Assembly (NCBI RefSeq): GCF_041080625.1 | Contig: NZ_CP163518.1 | Coordinates: forward strand, 6,937,501 to 7,001,500 | DNA length: 64,000 nt | Reading direction: 5' to 3' | DNA from: Streptomyces sp. CG1 | GTDB taxonomy: Bacteria; Actinomycetota; Actinomycetes; Streptomycetales; Streptomycetaceae | Shown: positions 24,871 to 33,471 of the stretch, in pieces | How positions within the stretch are numbered: position 1 is the first letter of the stretch | How the letters are laid out: each line of letters begins with the position of its first letter | Translations under genes and position numbers: made by a program | The notes under the pieces: generated by a model | What the model saw: only the letters and a program-made list of their open reading frames with translations | The model's database searches: none | What the model was told of the DNA's origin: nothing

Positions 24871-25836
24871 ATGTTCGCTGTCTACGCCGCCCGAATCGAC
24901 CGCGACCAGCCGCTCACCGGCCTCGAGTTGGGGGAGCGACCGGCTCCCGAGGCCCGTTCCGGCTGGAGCACGATCAATGTGCGGGCCGCTTCCCTCAACC
25001 ATCACGACCTCTGGTCCCTGCGCGGCGTCGGCCTTCCGGAGGACCGGCTGCCGATGATCCTCGGCTGCGACGCCGCCGGGGTCGACGCGGACGGCAACGA
25101 GGTCGTCCTGCACTCCGTCATCGGCCAGACCGGCCACGGTGTCGGCCCGAACGAGCCGCGCTCCATCCTGACCGAGCGCTACCAGGGCACCTTCGCCGAG
25201 CAGGTTGCCGTGCCGACCTGGAACGTGCTGCCCAAACCCAGGGAACTGTCCTTCGCCGAGGCCGCCTGTCTGCCGACGGCCTGGCTGACGGCGTACCGGA
25301 TGCTGTTCACCAACGCCGGGGTACGGCCCGGGGACTCCGTCCTCGTGCAGGGCGCGGGCGGCGGGGTTGCCACGGCCGCGATCGTGCTCGGCAAGGCGGC
25401 GGGGCTCCGTGTCTTCGCCACCAGCCGGGACGAGGCGAAGCGGAAGCGGGCCCTGGAGCTGGGGGCCGTGGAGGCAGTGGAGTCCGGGGCGCGGCTGCCG
25501 CAGCGGGTGGACGCCGTCATCGAGACCGTGGGCGCGGCCACCTGGTCCCACTCGGTGAAGTCGCTGCGGCCGGGCGGGACGATCGTGATCTCCGGCGCGA
25601 CGAGCGGGGACCGGCCCTCGCATGCCGAGCTGACCCGGATCTTCTTCCTGGAGCTGAAGGTCGTCGGCTCCACCATGGGCACCAAGGAGGAGCTGGAGGA
25701 CCTGCTCTCCTTCTGTGCCGCGACCGGCGTACGGCCCGTCATCGACGAGGAACTGCCGCTGGACCGGGCCCGTGAGGGCTTCGAACGGCTCGCGTCCGGG
25801 GAGCAGTTCGGGAAGATCGTGCTCACCAACTCCTGA
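24871..25836 (+). CDS. MDR-family alcohol dehydrogenase/quinone oxidoreductase
   Basis: 321 aa from ATG 24871. GroES-like N-domain (AASLNHHDLWSLRGVGLP, LGCDAAGVDADGNEV) and Rossmann domain (VLVQGAGGGVATAAIVLGKA, VFATSRDEAKRKRALELGA, SLRPGGTIVISGATSG). The GHE zinc motif of classical ADHs is not evident, so a zinc-free NADPH quinone-oxidoreductase type is more likely. No ribosome site precedes the ATG, and sequence upstream to 24721 is not protein-like, so the transcript may be leaderless. Monocistronic between two terminators. Confidence 0.9.
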   Translation: MFAVYAARIDRDQPLTGLELGERPAPEARSGWSTINVRAASLNHHDLWSLRGVGLPEDRLPMILGCDAAGVDADGNEVVLHSVIGQTGHGVGPNEPRSILTERYQGTFAEQVAVPTWNVLPKPRELSFAEAACLPTAWLTAYRMLFTNAGVRPGDSVLVQGAGGGVATAAIVLGKAAGLRVFATSRDEAKRKRALELGAVEAVESGARLPQRVDAVIETVGAATWSHSVKSLRPGGTIVISGATSGDRPSHAELTRIFFLELKVVGSTMGTKEELEDLLSFCAATGVRPVIDEELPLDRAREGFERLASGEQFGKIVLTNS

Positions 25837-25896
25837 GAATCCTGAACCCCTGCGTTCCAGCAGTTCCTGCAGTCCCTGCGGGAGGGGTGTCGTGGG

Positions 25897-25925
25897 GCGG
25901 GTCCGGAGGTCCGGGCCCGCCCTTT
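25897..25925 (+). terminator. Terminator after the MDR oxidoreductase
   Basis: GGGCGGGTCCGG with CCGGGCCCGCCC around AGGT, followed by TTTGT. Lies between the oxidoreductase and the HTH gene. Confidence 0.8.
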
Positions 25926-25937
25926 GTGTACCGAGGA

Positions 25938-25983
25938 TGTCAACCCTGGTTGACATGAGCGAAGGTGTCAACGTAGGTTGACG
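25938..25983. promoter_or_regulatory. Two 18-bp palindromic operators over a leaderless promoter
   Basis: TGTCAACCCTGGTTGACA (25938-25955) and TGTCAACGTAGGTTGACG (25966-25983), 28 bp centre to centre. TTGACA at 25950-25955 with an 18-bp spacer to TAGGTT (25974-25979) makes a -35/-10 pair placing transcription start at about 25986, the ATG itself. The operators therefore cover the promoter elements, which indicates tight, probably autogenous repression by the HTH protein encoded next. Confidence 0.75.
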
Positions 25984-25985
25984 TC

Positions 25986-26195
25986 ATGAGTGAGGCAACC
26001 GATCTGGCGCAGCGCGCCGGCGATCGTGATCCGCGGGTCGGACTACGGGCCGTGGCCGCGCTGCGCAGGCTGCTGGAGCAGCTGGAGGCGGTACAGGTGC
26101 GCAGTGCGCGCAATCAGGGCTGGTCGTGGCAGGAGATCGCCGCGGAGCTGGGTGTCAGCAGGCAGGCCGTGCACAAGAAGTACGGGAGGCAGTGA
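25986..26195 (+). CDS. Small HTH regulator (Clp-N partner)
   Basis: 69 aa. A C-terminal helix-turn-helix, NQGWSWQEIAAELGVSRQAV followed by HKKYGRQ, resembles sigma-70 region 4/AsnC-type HTHs; the N-terminal part is a Leu-rich helix (RAVAALRRLLEQLEAV), likely for dimerisation. No ribosome site precedes the ATG; the promoter geometry suggests a leaderless mRNA. The next ATG overlaps the stop (TGATG), coupling it to the Clp-N protein. Autoregulation through the two upstream palindromes is inferred. Confidence 0.88.
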   Translation: MSEATDLAQRAGDRDPRVGLRAVAALRRLLEQLEAVQVRSARNQGWSWQEIAAELGVSRQAVHKKYGRQ

Positions 26196-26767
26196 TGTTC
26201 GAACGCTTCACCAAGGACGCGCGCGAGGTCGTGCAGGGCGCGGTCATGGACTGCCGGCGCACCGGGGGTCAGGCCGTCGAGGCCGAGCATCTGCTGCTCG
26301 CCCTCCTGGAGCGCGAGGGCAGCCGCGCCTCCTTCGCTCTGGCCGCGCTCGGGTTCGCGGAGCGCCGGGAGTCGGTGCGGGGAGCCTTGTCCCAGGCGCG
26401 GCGGTGTGCCGGGCTGACCCGGGCCGATGCGGATGCGCTGGCGGGGCTGGGGATCGACGTGTCCGAGATCGTGGCGCGGGTGGAGGAGGTACACGGTGTC
26501 GGAGCGATGTCCGGCGACCGGAAGGGCGGAAGCGGGTGGTCGGGGCGCCGGCCGAGTTTCAGCCGAGGCGCGAAGGATGTACTGGAGAAGTCCCTGAGGG
26601 TCGCCCTCGCCCACCGCGATCGCCACATCGGCGACGAGCACCTGCTGTTGGCACTCACCATCCTGCCGGGCGTGCCGGCCGAGGCGCTGGCCGACCACGG
26701 GGTGACATACGAGTCGGTGACGCGGGTGCTGTACGGAGACGGGCAGGAAGAGGCGAAGGCCGGCTGA
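26195..26767 (+). CDS. Clp N-terminal-domain protein (no ATPase)
   Basis: 190 aa. Two Clp_N repeats: MFERFTKDAREVVQGAVMDC with EAEHLLLALLEREGS (~1-60), and FSRGAKDVLEKSLRVALAHR with HIGDEHLLLALTILPG (~120-170). There is no Walker motif, so this is the substrate/adaptor-binding module of ClpA/ClpC on its own. It may compete for ClpC adaptors or deliver substrates, a role inferred only from domain content. GGGAGG lies 5 nt upstream of ATG 26195. Coupled to the HTH gene before it; tandem repeats lie downstream. Confidence 0.9.
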   Translation: MFERFTKDAREVVQGAVMDCRRTGGQAVEAEHLLLALLEREGSRASFALAALGFAERRESVRGALSQARRCAGLTRADADALAGLGIDVSEIVARVEEVHGVGAMSGDRKGGSGWSGRRPSFSRGAKDVLEKSLRVALAHRDRHIGDEHLLLALTILPGVPAEALADHGVTYESVTRVLYGDGQEEAKAG

Positions 26768-27504
26768 CCGGCCCGGGGGCACCGAGGGCGCGTGCCCACG
26801 CCGATGCCGGTCGACCCTCGGCCGCTGACCGCCGTCCGCCGCGGCCCTGCCGGGTCGGTCGCCCTGGCTGGCAGGCCCGCCGAGCAGCTGCCTTCGGCGG
26901 CCGGCGGCCGGCGGTCCGGTCGTCGCCGACGCATCCGACCCGCACACCGTTTTCGGGCGGCGGCGCGCTGTAGTCAGGCCGAGGTGCGCTGTCGAGCGGC
27001 CTCCGGTGCGCCTGTCTCGGGAAGGCGGCCCGGTGCTCGGGGGCTCCTTGACGGTGGCCTTCCGGTCCGGGTCTCGTCCGACCCCGCACACCGTCTTCGG
27101 GCGGCGGCGCGCCGTAGTCAGGCCGAGGTGGGCCGTCGAGCGGCCTCCGGTGCGCCTGTCTCGGGAAGGCGGCCCGGTGCTCGGGGGCTCCTTGACGGTG
27201 GCCTTCCGGTCGGGGCCTTGTCCGACCCCGCACACCGTCTTCGGGCGGCGGCGCGCCGTAGTCAGGCCGAGGTGGGCCGTCGAGCGGCCTCCGGTGCGCC
27301 TCTCTCGCGAGGGCGGCCCGGTGCCCGCGGCCCCTGGACGGCGACCGCCCGGTCCGGGCGCCGCTCGTCTCGCCAGGCCCCCGATCAGACCCGTCAGCCT
27401 CCGGTCGGACCTTGGTCAGGCCTCCGCCGGACCGTGATCAGACCTCGTCCAGGCCTCCGATCGGGCCTGGGGCAGACCGCGATCGGACCTCGGTGAGACC
27501 CCGG
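26768..27504. other. 737-bp intergenic region dominated by tandem repeats
   Basis: Between the Clp-N gene and the convergent PadR gene. Open frames exist on both strands but look like composition-driven GC-rich frames (Arg/Ala/Gly/Pro-rich, no ribosome sites). It contains the 144-bp array and, at 27380-27505, a stretch of degenerate short GATC(A/G)GACC-like repeats. No gene called. Confidence 0.6.
26942..27350. repeat. 144-bp tandem repeat, about 2.8 copies
   Basis: Units begin with GCACACCGT at 26942, 27086 and 27230, giving exact 144-bp spacing. Copies 1 and 2 differ at only a handful of bases; copy 3 decays after ~85 bp. 144 is a multiple of three, so frames stay open across the array, but codon content does not favour a gene. 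Near-identity implies recent amplification or homogenisation. Confidence 0.92.
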
Positions 27505-28554
27505 TCAGACCTTCGGTGCCCCAAGGATCGCGCCGATGTGGGCCGCTGCCGTTGACAGGTGGCGGCGGGCGTCGCGGAGCTGGTCCTGGGTTACTCCGTG
27601 GTCGCGGGCCGCGTCGCGGATGTCGTCGCGGAAGCGGTCCAGGAGGCGGTCCAGGTCGCGGCTCGGGTCGCCGCTGGACTCCTCGTGCGCCCAGGAGGGT
27701 TCGTACTCGGCGGGGAAGTCTTCCTCCGGGGAGACGTAGTGCGGGTCCGAGGACGTGGCCGTGGGCTTGGCGGCCGGCTCCTCGGGGGTGCGCGGGGAGG
27801 CGTTCCAGCTCTTGCCGAAGTCGCCCAGTTCCCTGGCCAGTTCGGACAGGCCCTCGCGCACGCCCGTCGGCCAGTCGCCGTGGGCGAAGTGGTCCTGGAC
27901 GCGGTCCTGGACCTGGCGGGCGATGCGCTGCATCTCCTCCTGCGCCTGGGCCCGTGCCCGCGTCTGCGCCTCCTGGGCCTGGCGGCGGGCCCGCTGGACC
28001 TCCTCGCGGGCCCGGCGGCTCTCGTCCTTGGCGCGGCGGGCCTGTTCCTTCCACTCCTGCTTGACCCGGCGCATCTCCTCCTTCGCGACCCGCCAGGCCT
28101 CCTTGTCGGTCGTGTCGCCGTACTCCGCGAAGGGACCCGCCGCGCCGGCGTCCGTCTTCGCGGTCCGGCGGGCCTCGGACGCGGCCGCGCGCATCTCACG
28201 GCGCAGATCGCCGGCCGCGCCGCGCACGTCGGCCTTTATCTCGGCGGCCAGTTCCGCGACCGACTCGCGGATCTCCAGCTCCAGGTCGGCCAACTCGCCG
28301 CTGCGGCCAGCCAGTTCGGCCCGGCCGGCGTCCGTGATGGCGTACACCTTGCGGCCGCCCTCCGTGGTGTGCCGGACCAGGCCCTCCGCCTCCAGCTTGG
28401 CCAGCCGGGGGTAGACCGTGCCCGCCGAGGGGGCGTACAGCCCCTGGAAGCGCTCCTCGAGGAGCCTGATCACCTCGTAGCCGTGGCGCGGGGCCTCGTC
28501 GAGCAGCTTGAGCAGATACAGGCGCAGGCGCCCGTGGGCGAAGACGGGGGGCAT
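27505..28554 (-). CDS. PadR-family regulator with long helical tail
   Basis: 349 aa. Residues ~8-95 are a PadR winged helix (RLYLLKLLDEAPRHGYEVIR, YAPSAGTVYPRLAKLEAEGL, GRKVYAITDAGRAEL). The rest is unusually long: a highly charged continuous helix (~95-240, rich in KEEMRRVKQEWKEQARRAK-like heptads) and an acidic, Pro-rich C-terminus ending DARRHLSTAAAHIGAILG. Typical PadR proteins are ~110-200 aa. It starts 1 bp after the DUF4097 stop, so the pair is one operon, probably self-repressed via the palindrome at 29562-29575. Confidence 0.9.
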   Translation of the reverse strand: MPPVFAHGRLRLYLLKLLDEAPRHGYEVIRLLEERFQGLYAPSAGTVYPRLAKLEAEGLVRHTTEGGRKVYAITDAGRAELAGRSGELADLELEIRESVAELAAEIKADVRGAAGDLRREMRAAASEARRTAKTDAGAAGPFAEYGDTTDKEAWRVAKEEMRRVKQEWKEQARRAKDESRRAREEVQRARRQAQEAQTRARAQAQEEMQRIARQVQDRVQDHFAHGDWPTGVREGLSELARELGDFGKSWNASPRTPEEPAAKPTATSSDPHYVSPEEDFPAEYEPSWAHEESSGDPSRDLDRLLDRFRDDIRDAARDHGVTQDQLRDARRHLSTAAAHIGAILGAPKV

Positions 28555-28555
28555 G

Positions 28556-29506
28556 TCAGAGCACCTTCTTGTCGGTCGTGCCAGCGGATTCGTCGGACTG
28601 GCCAGCGGCCGGGGTGTCGGCGGCGGGGGTGGCGCCGGGAGCCTGCGCGGACTCCGTGGGCTGCGGGGGCTCCGTCTTCCACGGGGTGTCCGGCTCGTCC
28701 TCGCGCGGCGGGCGGCGCAGCAGGGCGATCGAGCCGGAGACCGTGGTGGCGCGGAGCCGCCCCGTGCCCGCGCCGAGGCGGCCGGTGATCTTGTGCGCGC
28801 CCCACTGGCCGTGCACCCGCAGTCCGTCGAAGGCGTTGGAGATCGTGCCGCTCGCGGTGTTCGCCTCCACCTCGGCGTCTCCCGGGTGGGGCAGGCGGAT
28901 GGCGATCTCGCCGGAGACGCTGGTGAGGCCGACCTCCGTGGGTCCGTCCGGGTCCAGGTCGACGATCATGGAGCCGCTGACGGAGTCGGCGCGGACGGAG
29001 CGGCCGGAGCCGTCGACCACCGTCAGGTCTCCCGAGACCGACTTGAACCGCAGGTCGCCCGTGACGGCCTGGGCCTCCAGGTTCCCGGACACGGTGTCCG
29101 CGTGGACCGGGCCCGAGACGCCGACCAGGGTCGTGTCGCCGGTGACTCCCTTGACCATCGCAGGGCCGCGGATGCCGGAGACGACCGCGCCGGCGCCGAC
29201 CACGCCGACCTCCACGCGGGTGTCCGCGGGGACCGCCAGGGAGACCACGGCGCTGCGCCGCCAGCCCTTGCGGTCGAGCCACTTCAGGAAGCCCTTCCAG
29301 GGCAGGTCCTCATAGGCCACGGTGAGGGTGTCGCCCTGCTGGGTGACCACCAGGGGCGGGCCCTCGATCTCCGAGATTTCCAGGCGGGCGGAACCTTCGT
29401 CCGTGCCCACCACGTTGACCGTTCCGTTGACGATGCGGACCTGGAGGTCGCTCACGCGGGTGTCAAAGGTCAGCTTCTGGGGCTCGGTGACGGACCACTC
29501 GGGCAT
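28556..29506 (-). CDS. DUF4097 beta-strand repeat protein
   Basis: 316 aa from ATG 29506 with GAGGAGG 6 nt upstream. Short repeated beta motifs run through residues ~110-260 (KGVTGDTTLVGVSGPVHADT, VSGNLEAQAVTGDLRFKSVS, VSGSMIVDLDPDGP, TASGTISNAF), the DUF4097/DUF4098 beta-helix pattern. No signal peptide, so probably cytosolic. The C-terminus is Pro/Thr/Glu-rich. It commonly pairs with PadR regulators in actinobacteria, perhaps as a ligand-sensing partner; function not established. Confidence 0.9.
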   Translation of the reverse strand: MPEWSVTEPQKLTFDTRVSDLQVRIVNGTVNVVGTDEGSARLEISEIEGPPLVVTQQGDTLTVAYEDLPWKGFLKWLDRKGWRRSAVVSLAVPADTRVEVGVVGAGAVVSGIRGPAMVKGVTGDTTLVGVSGPVHADTVSGNLEAQAVTGDLRFKSVSGDLTVVDGSGRSVRADSVSGSMIVDLDPDGPTEVGLTSVSGEIAIRLPHPGDAEVEANTASGTISNAFDGLRVHGQWGAHKITGRLGAGTGRLRATTVSGSIALLRRPPREDEPDTPWKTEPPQPTESAQAPGATPAADTPAAGQSDESAGTTDKKVL

Positions 29507-29561
29507 GGAGGCCTCCTCGGCAGGCACGGCCGCGACACGCCATATCGCGTCCTCTGGTAAA

Positions 29562-29575
29562 CACGATATATCGTG
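29562..29575. promoter_or_regulatory. Palindromic operator upstream of the DUF4097-padR operon
   Basis: CACGATATATCGTG is a perfect 14-bp palindrome 56 bp upstream of the DUF4097 start, AT-rich against the background. A related ATATCG string occurs at 29542-29547. AT-rich palindromes of this type are PadR targets; autoregulation is inferred. Confidence 0.65.
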
Positions 29576-29702
29576 GATCCCGGAAGTCAAGGCACCTTTT
29601 GAGTGAGAAGGCCGGCGAAGGCCGGCGTGCGATCTCGTACCCCTCGCGTCCGGGACACGGCCTACCCTGGGGGAGTAGGCCCGTCCCCATCAGGAGTGAG
29701 AG

Positions 29703-29882
29703 TTGTACTTCACCGACCGTGGCATCGAGGAACTGGAGAAGCGGCGCGGCGAGGAGGAGGTCACCTTCGAGTGGCTCGCCGAGCAGCTGCGGACGTTCGT
29801 CGATCTCAACCCGGACTTCGAGGTGCCGGTGGAGCGGCTGGCGACCTGGCTGGCGCGGCTGGACGACGAGGACGACGAGTAG
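29703..29882 (+). CDS. DUF6104 family protein (59 aa)
   Basis: TTG start with AGGAG 7 nt upstream; TAG at 29880-29882. The protein begins MYFTDRGIEELEKRRGEEEV, continues with WLAEQLRTFVDLNPDFEVPV and ends acidic (LDDEDDE), which I recognise as the small conserved Streptomyces family DUF6104. Function unknown. Monocistronic, divergent from the DUF4097 operon. Confidence 0.88.
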   Translation: MYFTDRGIEELEKRRGEEEVTFEWLAEQLRTFVDLNPDFEVPVERLATWLARLDDEDDE

Positions 29883-30015
29883 ACCGGTCACGGAGTGACG
29901 AGCGGGCCGGGCGCATGGTCCTGCAACCATCCTGGGTATTAGCCTCGTCACTGTCCAAGTGGGTGCTGTCCGGGGCTGGTTGACCTGACGGCGCGGGCTC
30001 TGCGGGGGGAGCGGA

Positions 30016-30372
30016 ATGAGTCACATCCAGGACATCGAGCTGCCGGACGGCACGGTGGTCACCGCCCGGATCGGCGCGGGGGAGGCCTACGGCGACCAGG
30101 AGGACGTCGGCTTCACCGAGGCCGCCGTCGCCAAGGTCGAACAGCTCCAGGAACTGATCAGGGCCGTCGGCGGCACCGTGCTCGACGCCGCCCGCGCGGC
30201 CAAGCCGCACGAGGCCTCCATCAGCTTCGGCGTGGAACTGACCGCCAAAGAGGGCCTGGCCGTCGCCGTGCTCGCGCGCGGGGAGGCCAAGGCGTCCCTG
30301 GAGGTCACCCTCACCTGGCAGTTCGACCGGGGAACCTCGGAGGAGGGCGCGGGCAGAGCGGTGGGCGCATGA
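30016..30372 (+). CDS. Trypco1 (CU044_2847) domain protein
   Basis: 118 aa. The beta-rich fold with IELPDGTVVTARI near the start and SISFGVELTAKEGLAVAVLA, then ASLEVTLTW at the end, matches the trypsin-co-occurring domain 1 (CU044_2847) family. These small proteins are encoded next to trypsin-like proteases in VMAP-type conflict systems and are thought to gate or target the protease. Its stop overlaps the protease start (ATGA at 30369-30372), giving stoichiometric coupling. First gene of the 30.0-41.1 kb system. Confidence 0.88.
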   Translation: MSHIQDIELPDGTVVTARIGAGEAYGDQEDVGFTEAAVAKVEQLQELIRAVGGTVLDAARAAKPHEASISFGVELTAKEGLAVAVLARGEAKASLEVTLTWQFDRGTSEEGAGRAVGA

Positions 30373-32333
30373 GCGAGCGCGACGACCGTCTCTTCGACCT
30401 CGTCCGGGCCGCCACCGTCCATCTGCTTCCCGCCGACGGGAAAGACGGCCCCTTATGGGGCAGCGGTTTCTTCGTCGCGCCCGGCTGGGTGCTCACCGCC
30501 GCCCATGTGCTGCGCCCACACCTCGCGGCGGACCGCACGACCGCCTTCCGGGTGCGCGGCGAGGGCGTCGACGTCGAGGCCCGCCTCGCCGAATGGCTGC
30601 TCAGCGACCCGCGCAACCCCAAGGTGCCGCTGGCCGAGGACCTGGCCCTGGTCCGGCTGACCGACACGTACCCGCATGAGTGCGTGTGGCTCACCGACCG
30701 GGCCGCCCGCCACTCCGGCGCCCTCAAGGCCTGCGGCTACTTCCCGGTGCCGCCCGAGGCCCACTTCCGCATCGTGGACGCCGAGATCAACGGCCACGAG
30801 GACACGTACGGGCTGATCATCAAGCCGGACGTCGACTTCCCGAGCGGTATGTCAGGCGGCCCGCTGCTCGACCCCGGGACGGGTGCGGTCGTAGGACTCA
30901 TCAAGTCGCGGCGCACGACGAGGGACGGCACCCCGACGGAGGGCGGCAAGGCTGTGGCGATCGCCGCGCTGCGCCGGTTCGGGGAGACGTACCGCGAGGT
31001 CATGACCGCCCATGACCGCTGGCACGGCGAGGAGCCGGTCTCGGAGACCGGGGACAACTGGATCGACCTCCAGTGCGGCCCGGCGGCCGACCCGGGCGCG
31101 GTCTGGACGCCCCGTGACCGCCGCAAGGCGCTCGCCCTGCTCGCCGCCCTGCCGCAGCCGCCCGACGAGCCCACCGTCAAGCTCATCGCCAAGGAGGCCC
31201 GCAGCGGCAACCAGTGGCCCGGCGGCACCCCCGAACTGCGCACCTGGCGCGACGGCCACGGCCTGCTGTACGAGGGCACCACCCCGCTCGACCCGCTCGT
31301 CTTCCTGCGCTTCCTCAGGCTCGTGGAGGCCCACGCCGGCGCACGCGAAGCCGGTAGTCCCCTCCTTGCCGGCTGGATCACCAAGCGGCTGCGCCACGAC
31401 ACCCGCCGGCACTTCCACGCCATGGTCCGCGACGTCACCCTCCCCGACGAGCTGAAGCCGCCGCCCGAGGACCACGGCCCCGAGCGCGTCGTGATCTCCT
31501 ATCCCGGCCCCGGCGAGGGCCCCGTCGTGGCCCTGCTGCTCGACCCGGTGATCGGCGCGCAGCCCGTCCGGTTCTTCTGGCAGATCTGGTACGACGACGG
31601 AGACGGCCTGCCCGAGGTCCACGAGACGGACTCCTCGGTACACGGATACCGGCCCGACGAGCTCGTCCAGGCACTCCGTGTCCCCCTCGGCGGACTGCTG
31701 GAGTCCAAGGACCGGGAGGGCCACCCCGTACCGCTCGAAGTCGCGCTGCCCGCCGAGCACCTGGACACCGCCGTGCACCGCTGGCGGTTCGCGGACATCG
31801 CCGCGCTGTACGACCCCGGGCACCTGGGCGCGCGCCGCCGCCTGGTGCTGCGCGCCCTCGAGCGCCGGGGAGATCCGGACAATCTCTGGCTCGACCGCTG
31901 GCAGGGCATGGCGGCCGGGCACCGCTTCCAGGGCTGGCGCATGCCCCCGCCGGGCGCCGCGGACCCTTCCGGCTACCGCGGCGCCGGGCGCGACCGCATC
32001 CCCGTGATGTGCCGTCCGGCCGGACAGGGGCCCGGGCGGGTCGCCATGAAGCACGCGCTGAACAGCGGCCACGCCGTCGCGCTGTGGCACATCGGCCCGC
32101 ACCCGGAGCGCGGCGCCTGTCTGCCGGAGTGTGACACGCTCCACGCGCGCGTGGAGAAGTTCCTCGAAACGCTCGGCTCGCTGGCCGAACTCCCCGACCG
32201 GCTGCGGCTCGTCCGGCAGGACATCAGCGAACAGCACCCCGACAGCGCCTGGGCCGAACCGCTCGCCCTGCTCTACGACGACCCGCGCCGGCCTCTGCCG
32301 GACGAGGAGACCGAACCGGTGGACGCGCCGTGA
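30369..32333 (+). CDS. Trypsin-like protease-VMAP protein
   Basis: 654 aa. Residues ~10-225 are a trypsin-like serine protease with complete triad H46 (VLTAAHVL), D91 (AEDLALVRL) and S162 (PSGMSGGPLL). A central helical domain (~245-350) and a C-terminal VMAP-C-type region follow (RVVISYPGPGEGPVVALLLD, FFWQIWYDDGDGLPE, HRWRFADIAALYDP, GHAVALWHIGP). No signal peptide, so the protease acts in the cytosol, where unrestrained activity would be toxic; a regulated effector is the simplest reading. It sits between trypco1 and MoxR/vWA genes as in described VMAP systems. Confidence 0.9.
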   Translation: MSERDDRLFDLVRAATVHLLPADGKDGPLWGSGFFVAPGWVLTAAHVLRPHLAADRTTAFRVRGEGVDVEARLAEWLLSDPRNPKVPLAEDLALVRLTDTYPHECVWLTDRAARHSGALKACGYFPVPPEAHFRIVDAEINGHEDTYGLIIKPDVDFPSGMSGGPLLDPGTGAVVGLIKSRRTTRDGTPTEGGKAVAIAALRRFGETYREVMTAHDRWHGEEPVSETGDNWIDLQCGPAADPGAVWTPRDRRKALALLAALPQPPDEPTVKLIAKEARSGNQWPGGTPELRTWRDGHGLLYEGTTPLDPLVFLRFLRLVEAHAGAREAGSPLLAGWITKRLRHDTRRHFHAMVRDVTLPDELKPPPEDHGPERVVISYPGPGEGPVVALLLDPVIGAQPVRFFWQIWYDDGDGLPEVHETDSSVHGYRPDELVQALRVPLGGLLESKDREGHPVPLEVALPAEHLDTAVHRWRFADIAALYDPGHLGARRRLVLRALERRGDPDNLWLDRWQGMAAGHRFQGWRMPPPGAADPSGYRGAGRDRIPVMCRPAGQGPGRVAMKHALNSGHAVALWHIGPHPERGACLPECDTLHARVEKFLETLGSLAELPDRLRLVRQDISEQHPDSAWAEPLALLYDDPRRPLPDEETEPVDAP

Positions 32334-32469
32334 ACACCCTGGAAGGCTGGCCGAAATCACCTGCGTATCCGGGGCGCCGCGGGTATGTTCCCAGGGGCCC
32401 GTTGCGGGCGCACGACGCCCCCGTCGGCCAGGACGTGGACCACCACCGACCGTCGGCGAGGAGCGCAGT

Positions 32470-33468
32470 ATGAGCGAGTGGTTCGTCTACCAGGGCATCG
32501 GGCAGCCGGATCCGGCCAGGATCGACGCGCTGCCCGAACCGCCGCCCTGGCGGAAGTTCGACGCCCCGCCCGTCGACTACGACGTGCCGGAGCTCGACTC
32601 CGCGACCCATCGCAGGCTCGGCGAGCGCACCGTCCCGCTGCCCGTCCAGGACCCTGACGCCCTCGAACTCGTCAACGCGGCCCTGTACTTGAGGCGCCCC
32701 CTGCTCGTCACCGGCGAACCCGGCGTAGGCAAGTCCACGCTCGCCCACTCCGTCGCCTACGAACTCGCCCTCGGCCGCGTCCTGGAGTGGCCGATCGTCA
32801 GCCGCAGCGAACTGCGCGACGGCCTCTACACCTACGACGCCATCGGCCGCCTCCAGGACGCCCAGCTCCCCGGCGAGGCCGCCGCCCAGGACATCGGCCG
32901 GTACATCAAGCTCGGCCCGCTCGGCACCGCGCTGCTCGCCGCCGAAAAGCCCCGGGTCCTGCTCATCGACGAGCTCGACAAGAGCGATATCGACCTGCCG
33001 AACGACCTGCTGAACGTCCTGGAGGAGGGTCGCTTCGCCATCCCCGAGCTGCAGCGCATCGCCGACCACACCCCCGAGGTACGGGTCCTCACCGACGACG
33101 GCCGCCGCGTCACGGTGACGGACGGCCAGGTCCACTGCCGCTCCTTCCCGTTCGTCATCATGACCAGCAACCGTGAGCGCGAGTTCCCCGCCGCCCTGCT
33201 GCGCCGCTGCATCCCGCTCGACCTGAAGGCCCCGCGCGACGAGCGGCTCGCCGCCCTCGTCCAGGCCCATTTCGGGCAGGACGCCTACGACACCAACCGT
33301 GATCTCGTCGACCGGTTCACCCAGGCCGAGGCGGACGGCGCGCTGCGCCCCACCGACCAGCTCCTCAACGCCATCTTCCTCGCCCAGCACGCCGCCCGCG
33401 AGGCCGGTCAGCGGCGCGAGGAGATCTCGGAGCTGCTGATGCAGCCCCTCGACCGAGGACCGCGCTAG
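32470..33468 (+). CDS. MoxR-family AAA+ ATPase
   Basis: 332 aa from ATG 32470 (GAGGAG upstream). Walker A TGEPGVGKST (81-90), Walker B VLLIDELDKSD (163-173), sensor 1 FVIMTSNRERE and an arginine-rich LLRRCIPLDL. MoxR ATPases work with vWA proteins to remodel or activate partners; the vWA gene follows after 3 bp. In VMAP systems this pair is proposed to act as the NTP-dependent switch controlling the protease effector. The 136 bp before it (32334-32469) hold no gene, so it may have its own promoter. Confidence 0.92.
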   Translation: MSEWFVYQGIGQPDPARIDALPEPPPWRKFDAPPVDYDVPELDSATHRRLGERTVPLPVQDPDALELVNAALYLRRPLLVTGEPGVGKSTLAHSVAYELALGRVLEWPIVSRSELRDGLYTYDAIGRLQDAQLPGEAAAQDIGRYIKLGPLGTALLAAEKPRVLLIDELDKSDIDLPNDLLNVLEEGRFAIPELQRIADHTPEVRVLTDDGRRVTVTDGQVHCRSFPFVIMTSNREREFPAALLRRCIPLDLKAPRDERLAALVQAHFGQDAYDTNRDLVDRFTQAEADGALRPTDQLLNAIFLAQHAAREAGQRREEISELLMQPLDRGPR

Positions 33469-33471
33469 AGC

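Noticed and set aside
26114..27235. Leftward 373-codon frame over the Clp-N gene and repeats
   Set aside because: Antisense to a gene with two Clp_N motifs; its length results from repeats that preserve the frame.
26942..27350. Possible CRISPR or coding array from 144-bp repeats
   Set aside because: Units are contiguous with no unique spacers, and the translated frames have no protein-like character or start signals.
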